In this document: piece after piece, positions 1 to 4,303 of the stretch | Layout of the letters: every line of letters starts with the position of its first letter | Position numbering within the stretch: the first letter of the stretch is position 1 | Position numbers and translations under genes: made by a program | Notes under the pieces: generated by a model | The model's database searches: none | The model's input: the letters and a program-made list of their open reading frames with translations, nothing else | What the model was told of the DNA's origin: nothing | Assembly (NCBI RefSeq): GCF_021107415.1 | Contig: NZ_JAIOSW010000229.1 | Span: 1 to 6,745 of the forward strand | Direction of reading: 5' to 3' | Origin: Desulfobacula sp. | Lineage (GTDB): Bacteria; Desulfobacterota; Desulfobacteria; Desulfobacterales; Desulfobacteraceae | DNA: 6,745 nt

Positions 1-39
1 ACTCAAATCTTTTATAGAAACCTTAAATCTTTTCTCCAT
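1..39 (-). CDS. Start of a divergent gene, product unknown (partial)
   Basis: Read on the minus strand, an AAGGAG ribosome binding site (45-50) sits 5 nt before an ATG (37-39). The frame then stays open for 13 codons to the window edge, giving MEKRFKVSIKDLS. Only the N-terminus is present, so the family cannot be recognised. It is lysine-rich with no obvious signal peptide. The gene points away from the sigma-54 activator gene and shares its upstream region, so the two may be co-regulated, but this is inference. The strength of the Shine-Dalgarno match and its spacing are the only real evidence that this is a gene. Confidence 0.6.
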   Translation of the reverse strand, partial: MEKRFKVSIKDLS

Positions 40-102
40 CTTTTCTCCTTAAATAGTGTCTGGCTCAAATAACTTAATTTTTGTGTGATTGCAAACTATA
101 AT

Positions 103-118
103 ATCAACAAGCGTGCCG
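103..118 (-). promoter_or_regulatory. Weak -24/-12 (sigma-54-like) match for the divergent gene
   Basis: The minus strand reads CGGCACGCTTGTTGAT. The GGCACG of the -24 box is excellent and the 10-nt spacing is right. The -12 box is TTGAT instead of TTGCT, so it loses the highly conserved C. A TATTAT -10-like hexamer (98-103, minus) overlaps it without a convincing -35 box. If it is active, the start would fall near 92, about 50 nt before the divergent ATG. This is a candidate only. Confidence 0.2.
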
Positions 119-140
119 GATATTTAATAAAATCAATTTT

Positions 141-160
141 TATTTGTAACTATTTGTAAT
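141..160. repeat. Tandem 10-bp direct repeat in the divergent intergenic region
   Basis: TATTTGTAAC is followed immediately by TATTTGTAAT, giving two copies that differ only in the last base, with a period of one helical turn. The second copy runs into the palindrome GTAATTAC (156-163). The repeat lies about 50 bp upstream of the -35 box of the activator gene, so it could be a regulator site. In DNA this AT-rich it could also be chance. Confidence 0.35.
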
Positions 161-210
161 TACGGTAAAAAAATAAATTATGAACTATTTTTTTACTAGA
201 AAATTAAGTG

Positions 211-240
211 TTGACAAAAAGGCAACCCGTTACTTATGAT
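211..240 (+). promoter_or_regulatory. Sigma-70-type promoter of the activator gene
   Basis: TTGACA (211-216) is a perfect -35 hexamer. TATGAT (235-240) matches five of six positions of the -10 consensus after an 18-bp spacer. The predicted start is near 247, leaving a leader of about 53 nt before the ATG at 300. Upstream DNA is AT-rich, as expected for an UP-like region. This suggests that the activator itself is made from a housekeeping promoter rather than a sigma-54 promoter. Confidence 0.65.
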
Positions 241-254
241 GACACCTATATAAA

Positions 255-274
255 GTGGCGCCACCAGTGGCGCC
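255..274. promoter_or_regulatory. GC-rich palindrome in the leader of the activator gene
   Basis: GGCGCCAC (257-264) and GTGGCGCC (267-274) form a perfect 8-bp inverted repeat with a 2-nt spacer. In addition, 255-264 (GTGGCGCCAC) is a palindrome by itself. The element sits about 8-28 nt after the predicted transcription start and just before the ribosome binding site AGAAAGGA (285-292). That placement suits a repressor operator, or a leader hairpin affecting translation or RNA stability. It stands out in an otherwise AT-rich region. No U-run follows, so it is not a terminator. Confidence 0.5.
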
Positions 275-299
275 GAGATCAAATAGAAAGGATACTTCC

Positions 300-1706
300 A
301 TGAAAGATATAGAATTTGAGATACAAAATAATGAATTTGTAAAACTATTGCTTGAATCCATTGGTGATGGCATTTTTGTTCTTGATACCCACGGAAGGAT
401 CATTGCCTGGAATCCGGCAATGGAAAAAATTGCAGGCTATTCATCTGACGAAATAAAAGGACAGAGCTGTAAAATCCTGAACTTTAATCAGTGTTTTGAT
501 AAAAAATGTCCAACTGATATAAGAGACTGTGGTATTTTAACATATGGAAAAGTCGAACCTACGGAATGTTTGCTGAGCCATAAAAAAGGACACGTCCTCT
601 CAGTAACAAAGAATGCCAGAGTGATAAAAAACAGAGAAAATAAAATTATCGGAATTGTTGAAGCTGTTACAGATTTGACGGAACTTAAAAATGCCAGGCT
701 AAAAATGGAAGAGGCCACCCGCCGCCTTGGGGAATTAAATCGTCTGGGAGGTATTATTGCAAAAAGTCAGGTCATGCAGAACGTATTTACATTTATTAAA
801 GCTTCAGCAGCAAGTGATGCAACCATACTCATCCAGGGTGAAAGCGGGACGGGCAAAGAACTTGTGGCAGGAGCAATTCATTCCATTGGAGAGCGAAGGG
901 ATAAACCCTTAATCACCATCAATTGCAGTGCCCTTTCCGAATCTTTGCTGGAAAGTGAGCTTTTTGGTCATGTAAAAGGTGCCTTTACCGGTGCCAGCCG
1001 TGATCGTGTCGGGCGGTTTGAAGAAGCAGACGGCGGCACTATCTTTTTAGATGAAATAGGTGAAATCACTCCATATATACAGGTAAAACTACTTCGGGTG
1101 CTGCAGCAAAAAGAAATAGAACGGGTGGGTGAATCCAGAAAACGAAAAATTGATATTCGCATTATCACTGCCACAAACAAAGATCTTAAATCCCAGGTTG
1201 ATAGCGGGCACTTTAGAGAGGATCTTTATTACCGGCTTAAAGTCTTCCCTATCTACCTTCCACCCTTGAGAAACAGGAAAGAAGATATTCCCCTTCTTGT
1301 TAACCATTTTATTAAAACAAACAATGAAAAAGTTATCCTTAAAGTAAAAGGAATTGGGAAACCTGCCTTAAAAGCTTTTATGGATTATTCCTGGCCGGGT
1401 AATATCAGGGAATTGGCCAATGCCATTGAACATGCCTTTGTTTTATGTACCAACAGGCAAATTGAAATTAACGATCTTCCCCTTGAAATCAGGGACCCGA
1501 ATATGATTCCCGGCCCTGTTGAAAAAGAAAAAATAAATCCAAGTATAAAAAACATTCAACACCCCCACTCTTTAACCCAAAAAAAATTAATTGATCTGCT
1601 TCGTGATACTGACTGGAATAAGGCTGAAGTTGCCAGGCGTGTTGGATTGAGCCGGGCGTCTATCTGGAAGTACATGAAAAAGTGGAACATACCGCTTCAA
1701 CCCTGA
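300..1706 (+). CDS. PAS-domain sigma-54-dependent transcriptional activator (enhancer-binding protein)
   Basis: A cytoplasmic activator that remodels sigma-54 RNA polymerase by ATP hydrolysis. The 468-aa protein has an N-terminal PAS sensor (about 10-125), a linker helix (about 125-148), a central AAA+ domain and a C-terminal Fis-type HTH. Visible AAA+ motifs are Walker A GESGTGKE (179-186), the sigma-54 contact loop GAFTGA (226-231) and Walker B GGTIFLDE (244-251). The HTH (about 436-462) contains AEVARRVGLSRASIWKYMKK. There is no receiver domain, so control is probably by ligand or redox state at the PAS domain, which has five cysteines (57, 65, 70, 77, 90). The ATG at 300 is preferred to a GTG at 255. 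It has AGAAAGGA 7 nt upstream, while the GTG start would begin inside the palindrome and add 15 residues unlike a PAS domain. The likely target is the -24/-12 promoter at 2125-2140. The signal is unknown. Confidence 0.95.
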   Translation: MKDIEFEIQNNEFVKLLLESIGDGIFVLDTHGRIIAWNPAMEKIAGYSSDEIKGQSCKILNFNQCFDKKCPTDIRDCGILTYGKVEPTECLLSHKKGHVLSVTKNARVIKNRENKIIGIVEAVTDLTELKNARLKMEEATRRLGELNRLGGIIAKSQVMQNVFTFIKASAASDATILIQGESGTGKELVAGAIHSIGERRDKPLITINCSALSESLLESELFGHVKGAFTGASRDRVGRFEEADGGTIFLDEIGEITPYIQVKLLRVLQQKEIERVGESRKRKIDIRIITATNKDLKSQVDSGHFREDLYYRLKVFPIYLPPLRNRKEDIPLLVNHFIKTNNEKVILKVKGIGKPALKAFMDYSWPGNIRELANAIEHAFVLCTNRQIEINDLPLEIRDPNMIPGPVEKEKINPSIKNIQHPHSLTQKKLIDLLRDTDWNKAEVARRVGLSRASIWKYMKKWNIPLQP

Positions 1707-1720
1707 ATATAAGACTTTAC

Positions 1721-1767
1721 AAAAAAAATCCGGGGCAGCTACTGGCGGTATACAAGCTGCCCCGGAT
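1721..1767 (-). terminator. Strong intrinsic terminator oriented for minus-strand transcripts
   Basis: ATCCGGGGCAGCT (1728-1740) and AGCTGCCCCGGAT (1755-1767) form a perfect 13-bp stem with a 14-nt loop. The left side is flanked by eight A residues (1721-1728). Read on the minus strand this is a GC-rich hairpin followed by eight U, a textbook Rho-independent terminator. Read on the plus strand no U-tract follows (GACGGTGAGG), so it is a poor terminator for the activator gene that ends 14 nt upstream of the A-tract. It therefore appears to stop leftward transcription before it enters the activator gene antisense. Confidence 0.7.
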
Positions 1768-1829
1768 GACGGTGAGGTGATTATTCAGATTCTGGAGGTA
1801 AGTAAATGCTTACTTTATCTGATAACTGA
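1721..1829 (-). ncRNA. Candidate small RNA on the minus strand (about 109 nt)
   Basis: The predicted transcript would start near 1829, 12 nt after the -12 C of the leftward -24/-12-like site, and end in the U-tract at about 1721. Its order is a short hairpin (AAGTAA / TTACTT with a GCAT loop, 1800-1815), an open pyrimidine-rich stretch with CCUCC (1794-1798) and a second CACCUC, then the 13-bp terminator stem. This is the usual plan of a trans-acting bacterial small RNA. CCUCC can pair with GGAGG ribosome binding sites, including those of tusA (2211-2215) and the first hdrA (2985-2989), but only over the 5-nt core. No longer complementarity was seen. There is no homology or expression evidence. 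Confidence 0.3.
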
Positions 1830-1837
1830 AAAATTTT

Positions 1838-1855
1838 ATTGCACACTTGATGCCA
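1838..1855 (-). promoter_or_regulatory. Possible leftward -24/-12 promoter (sigma-54 type)
   Basis: The minus strand reads TGGCATCAAGTGTGCAAT. It has the invariant GG and GC dinucleotides with exactly 10 nt between them, and a good TGGCA -24 box. The -12 box is GTGCA rather than TTGCA, so it is weaker than the rightward site. Transcription would start near 1829 and run into the leftward terminator about 100 nt later. It lies about 100-155 bp from the TAACG boxes, a normal distance for activation by an enhancer-binding protein. Confidence 0.35.
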
Positions 1856-1950
1856 ACGTATTCAATTAAAATTATCAACTTCATTTAACCCGCTTTGTTG
1901 TAGTGATTTTGAAAAAATATTTCTTATAAAAGATTTTTTATTCCCTTCAG

Positions 1951-2012
1951 AGTAACGGTATTTCTTAATAAGTAACGCAACCATAACGCTACCATCTTAT
2001 TCTTTGGTAACG
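1951..2012. repeat. TAACG box cluster, likely activator binding sites (enhancer/UAS)
   Basis: Four TAACG boxes in the same orientation are seen at 1953-1957, 1973-1977, 1984-1988 and 2008-2012. The middle two belong to a perfect-phase tandem repeat: TAACGCAACCA (1973-1983) is followed directly by TAACGCTACCA (1984-1994), 10 of 11 bases identical. CGCTACC (1987-1993) also forms an inverted repeat with GGTAACG (2006-2012), 6 of 7 matching, spaced by 12 bp. The cluster is about 139-200 bp upstream of the predicted start of the tusA operon, the usual enhancer distance for sigma-54 activators. Binding by the neighbouring activator is inferred from position. Confidence 0.55.
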
Positions 2013-2124
2013 ATCTGAAATAAATGCCACGTCTTTTATTTTATCAATTAGAAAGCAAAAGTAACTGAATTTATAGGTGTTATTAAGCATCAACAATCTG
2101 TTTATATCGGTTATATTTTTGTTT

Positions 2125-2140
2125 TGGCACCAACCTTGCT
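2125..2140 (+). promoter_or_regulatory. Sigma-54 (-24/-12) promoter of the tusA-hdr operon
   Basis: TGGCACCAACCTTGCT matches the sigma-54 consensus at essentially all key positions: TGGCAC at -24, TTGCT at -12, and 10 nt between the GG and GC dinucleotides. The predicted start is near 2151, giving a 73-nt leader before the tusA ATG. With a sigma-54 activator gene immediately upstream and no convincing sigma-70 promoter nearby, this is the main operon promoter. Expression should need both RpoN and an enhancer-binding protein. Confidence 0.88.
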
Positions 2141-2167
2141 CTAAGCTGATTACAAAAGAGTAACACC

Positions 2168-2193
2168 GCATCTGAGCATTAATATAAAGATGC
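2168..2193 (+). other. Short stem-loop in the tusA leader
   Basis: GCATCT (2168-2173) and AGATGC (2188-2193) can form a 6-bp stem with a 14-nt AT-rich loop in the predicted 5' leader, ending 17 nt before the GGAGG ribosome binding site. It may stabilise the 5' end. It is short enough to be chance. Confidence 0.25.
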
Positions 2194-2223
2194 TATCATA
2201 AACCCTTAACGGAGGATAAAAAA

Positions 2224-2472
2224 ATGACAGATTTAAATTCAATTGAAGCCGCAAATCAGGTTGACGCAAGAGGCAGTGCATGTCCGGGACCCCTTCTTGA
2301 AGCAAAAAAAGGAATTGGCAAAGTTCAGGTTGGTCAGATTATTGAAATTCTATCCAATGATTCCGGGACAAGAACTGATATCCCTGCATGGGCTGGAAAA
2401 GTCGGACATGAATATCTCGGATATCTGGAAGCAGATGGTTATGACAGGCACTTTGTAACAAGAAATAAATAG
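2224..2472 (+). CDS. tusA: TusA/SirA-family sulfur-carrier protein
   Basis: A small cytoplasmic protein of 82 aa, the normal TusA length. Members of this family carry sulfane sulfur as a persulfide on a single cysteine and pass it between proteins. The hallmark CPGP motif is at residues 20-23 (Cys20 the likely carrier), preceded by VDARGSA and followed by the helix LLEAKKGI. Downstream, SNDSGTRTDIPAWAGKVG (about 44-61) matches the conserved second half of the fold. Cys20 is the only cysteine. The start has GGAGG (2211-2215) 8 nt upstream and is the first gene after the sigma-54 promoter. Its place at the head of an hdr operon suggests that it supplies or accepts the sulfur substrate of the Hdr-like complex rather than serving tRNA thiolation. 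That is inference from context; the family assignment is secure. Confidence 0.93.
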   Translation: MTDLNSIEAANQVDARGSACPGPLLEAKKGIGKVQVGQIIEILSNDSGTRTDIPAWAGKVGHEYLGYLEADGYDRHFVTRNK

Positions 2473-2482
2473 GCAGGTGGTT

Positions 2483-2902
2483 ATGTCACCCCAGGCAAAA
2501 AAACAAGAGAACAAAATTTTGATATTGGCCACAGAAACTTGTGCTTATCCTGGAGCAGATTCAGTGGGACAAGCCCATTCAACTTATCCTTCAAATACTT
2601 ATATTTTAAGAGTAAGGGCGCCTGTGCTTTTCCCCGAATCTTTTTATTTTGACTGCTTTAAAAAAGGGATAAGCGGCATCATTATTATGTCCTGTGGTGA
2701 AGAATGTCCCTATGAAGGTGCTTTTACGGCCATGGCAAAAAAGTTGGACGGTGTTTACAAAAAAATGAAGGAAATGGAACTTGATCTAAAACGTCTTCGC
2801 CTGACAGCTATTTGTACGGTTTGTAATCGGTCTTTTTTAAATGAGGTGAACCAGATGGACAAGTTAGTGCGTGAACTGGGACCTCCTAAATTTAAAGAGT
2901 AA
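2483..2902 (+). CDS. mvhD: MvhD/FlpD-family electron-transfer protein with altered cysteines
   Basis: A 139-aa protein resembling the delta subunit of methyl-viologen-reducing hydrogenase, a [2Fe-2S] protein that hands electrons to HdrA. Family features are CAYPGAD (20-26), YPSNTYILRV (35-44), the hydrophobic strand GIIIMSCGEEC (65-75), LKRLRLTAI (102-110) and the ending VRELGPP. The cysteine set is unusual. Cys20, 71 and 75 are in expected regions, but the first Cys of the usual CxxCxY motif is Thr and the Cys of the usual PCSGR motif is absent (RVRAPVLFPES). The later motif is CGEEC, one residue shorter than usual, and an extra CTVC pair appears at 111-114. The ATG at 2483 is preferred to GTG 2477, because GGCAGG (2472-2477) lies 5 nt before it. 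The gap to tusA is only 10 nt, so the two are co-transcribed. Cluster type or loss cannot be decided by eye. Confidence 0.85.
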   Translation: MSPQAKKQENKILILATETCAYPGADSVGQAHSTYPSNTYILRVRAPVLFPESFYFDCFKKGISGIIIMSCGEECPYEGAFTAMAKKLDGVYKKMKEMELDLKRLRLTAICTVCNRSFLNEVNQMDKLVRELGPPKFKE

Positions 2903-2939
2903 CGATTTTTAATCTATTTAGAGCAACAGACAAATTATC

Positions 2940-2968
2940 AGTTCACTGCCTCTTTCAGGCAGTGAACT
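2940..2968 (+). other. Intercistronic stem-loop before the first hdrA
   Basis: AGTTCACTGCC (2940-2950) and GGCAGTGAACT (2958-2968) form a perfect 11-bp stem with a 7-nt loop in the 91-nt gap between the mvhD-like gene and hdrA. It is followed by nine A and then five T (2969-2982), not by an immediate U-tract, so it is not a standard terminator on either strand. It may be a weak terminator, a processing site, or a stability element that sets different levels of the small upstream proteins and the large flavoproteins. The hdrA ribosome binding site AGGAGG follows at 2984-2989. Confidence 0.6.
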
Positions 2969-2993
2969 AAAAAAAAATTTTTCAGGAGGATGT

Positions 2994-4301
2994 ATGGTCT
3001 CCACACACATAAAAAAATTTGATACACTTGTTGTAGGTGGCGGCATTGCCGGATTACAAACAGCTTTAGACCTTGGCGACCAAGGGTATAAAGTTGCTAT
3101 TGTGGAAAAAGATGCTTCTATCGGCGGCAAAATGATCCGGCTTTCAAAAGTATTCCCCACACTTGATTGCGCAAGCTGTATTACCACCCCTAAAATGTCA
3201 GCAGCTGCACATCATGAAAATATCACCCTGTTTACATATTGTAATTTGACCTCATTAGATCATGATACTTCCAGCGAAGCCCTGGGCGTTAAAGCTGTGA
3301 TTATACAAAACCCAAGATATGTTGACCCGGATAAATGTATAGGGTGCAGGCAATGTGAGTATGTTTGCCCTATATATGTGTCGGATGAGGAGCAAGGAGG
3401 TTTAAGCGCTACAAAAGCAATTTCAATACCTTTTTCAAATGCAATACCTCAACTGCCGATAATGGATATAGAAAACTGCATGCTTTGCGGGCAATGTGAA
3501 AAAGCATGCCCTACAAATGCAATTGATTATTTTCAAAAGCCGGAAGAGTTTATCATTCAGGCAAAAACAGCTATCATCACTACAGGGTTTGAGTTGCTGC
3601 CTAAGGAAGACAATTTCCAATACGGTAATGGCAAAATACCAAATGTTGTAGATTCTTTACAGATGGAAAGACTTTTAGCGCCTCATGGACCCTATAACAG
3701 GGTCTTGAGACCTTCAGACGGCATGGAGCCTGATTCCATTGCCTATGTTCAATGTGCGGGTTCAAGAGATAAGAGTATGGGGGTTCCATACTGCTCAAGG
3801 GTATGCTGCATGTATGCTATAAAGCAGGCAATGCTGCTGTCAGGTTCTCTCCCACTGGCTGATATCACTATTTATTACATGGATATCAGGGCTTTTGGGA
3901 AAGGGTATGAACAATTTTATCAGAATGCAAAAGCCATGGGCATTGAGTTTATCAAAGGCAAGGTTGCAAGGATTGATGAGGGTGAAAACGGAAGCGCAAT
4001 AGTAAGGTATGAAAACCAGGACGGTTCAGGTATTGTAACAGCAAGCCATGATCTGGTTGTTCTTTCCATGGGAATGATTCCCGGTTGGAACCCGGAGCCC
4101 ATTTGCCCTGTTTCTAAAGATTCCGATCACTTTATTACCTCAATAAAACCAAAGATATCCCCGGTACTTACTAATATGAACGATTTTTTCGTGGCCGGAG
4201 CTGCAGCAGGACCCAAGGATATTGTGGACACCGTTACAGAATCAGGTTCAGCCGCTATGGAAGCTGCCAAATTCATGTCCAACAGCATTATGGAGAATTA
4301 A
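2994..4301 (+). CDS. hdrA: HdrA-like flavoprotein with inserted 2x[4Fe-4S] ferredoxin domain, short form
   Basis: A 435-aa FAD and iron-sulfur protein of the heterodisulfide reductase A / QmoA family, the flavin electron hub of Hdr complexes. The FAD Rossmann motif GGGIAG is at 15-20, with EKDASIGGKM (38-47) after it. FPTLDCASCITTPKM (54-68, Cys59 and Cys62) is typical of HdrA/QmoA. The inserted ferredoxin has two canonical motifs: Cys115, 118, 121, 125 and Cys162, 165, 168, 172. A further HdrA signature follows, with Cys254 in QCAGSRD and Cys267, 271, 272 in YCSRVCC. The C-terminal FAD segment FFVAGAAAGPKDIVDTV closes the domain. It lacks both the HdrA N-terminal domain and the C-terminal ferredoxin, so it is shorter than a full HdrA of about 650 aa. 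AGGAGG ends 4 nt before the ATG. The next gene starts 2 nt after the stop. No signal peptide or membrane segment is seen. Confidence 0.93.
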   Translation: MVSTHIKKFDTLVVGGGIAGLQTALDLGDQGYKVAIVEKDASIGGKMIRLSKVFPTLDCASCITTPKMSAAAHHENITLFTYCNLTSLDHDTSSEALGVKAVIIQNPRYVDPDKCIGCRQCEYVCPIYVSDEEQGGLSATKAISIPFSNAIPQLPIMDIENCMLCGQCEKACPTNAIDYFQKPEEFIIQAKTAIITTGFELLPKEDNFQYGNGKIPNVVDSLQMERLLAPHGPYNRVLRPSDGMEPDSIAYVQCAGSRDKSMGVPYCSRVCCMYAIKQAMLLSGSLPLADITIYYMDIRAFGKGYEQFYQNAKAMGIEFIKGKVARIDEGENGSAIVRYENQDGSGIVTASHDLVVLSMGMIPGWNPEPICPVSKDSDHFITSIKPKISPVLTNMNDFFVAGAAAGPKDIVDTVTESGSAAMEAAKFMSNSIMEN

Positions 4302-4303
4302 AA

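Larger units (their letters stand above)
1707..2223. other. Intergenic control region between the activator and the tusA-hdr operon
   Basis: These 517 bases hold no convincing protein gene. From left to right they contain a strong stem-loop with an A-tract on its left side (1721-1767), a small 6-bp inverted repeat with a 4-nt loop (1800-1815), a possible leftward -24/-12 promoter (1838-1855), a cluster of TAACG boxes (1951-2012), AT-rich DNA, a rightward -24/-12 promoter (2125-2140) and a 73-nt leader ending in a strong ribosome binding site. The density of elements and their spacing suggest a dedicated enhancer region. Confidence 0.8.

Noticed and set aside
255..299. Extension of the activator to a GTG start at 255
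   Set aside because: It would begin inside the palindrome with no ribosome binding site and only about 8 nt after the predicted transcription start. The added 15 residues do not resemble a PAS N-terminus, while the ATG at 300 has a well-spaced AGAAAGGA.
488..1307. Minus-strand reading frames inside the activator gene
   Set aside because: They are shadows of a coding sequence that has clear AAA+ motifs on the plus strand, and they lack ribosome binding sites.
1728..1767. Stem-loop as the transcription terminator of the activator gene
   Set aside because: On the plus strand no U-tract follows the stem; the eight-base tract is on the other side, so it fits leftward termination. Some plus-strand effect cannot be excluded.
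1806..1829. Seven-codon reading frame (MLTLSDN) with GGAGG 7 nt upstream on the plus strand
   Set aside because: The spacing is good, but no plus-strand promoter lies just upstream and no regulated gene follows closely. The same bases are better explained as a hairpin plus CCUCC on the minus strand. Kept only as an alternative.
1989..2171. Minus-strand reading frame of 60 codons
   Set aside because: It overlaps the sigma-54 promoter and the repeat boxes, has a composition typical of translated AT-rich intergenic DNA, and shows no motif.
2483..2902. DsrE-family sulfurtransferase, suggested by the position next to tusA
   Set aside because: The sequence matches the MvhD/FlpD pattern (CAYPGAD, YPSN, the C-containing strand before PYEGAF, and the terminal LGPP), not DsrE.
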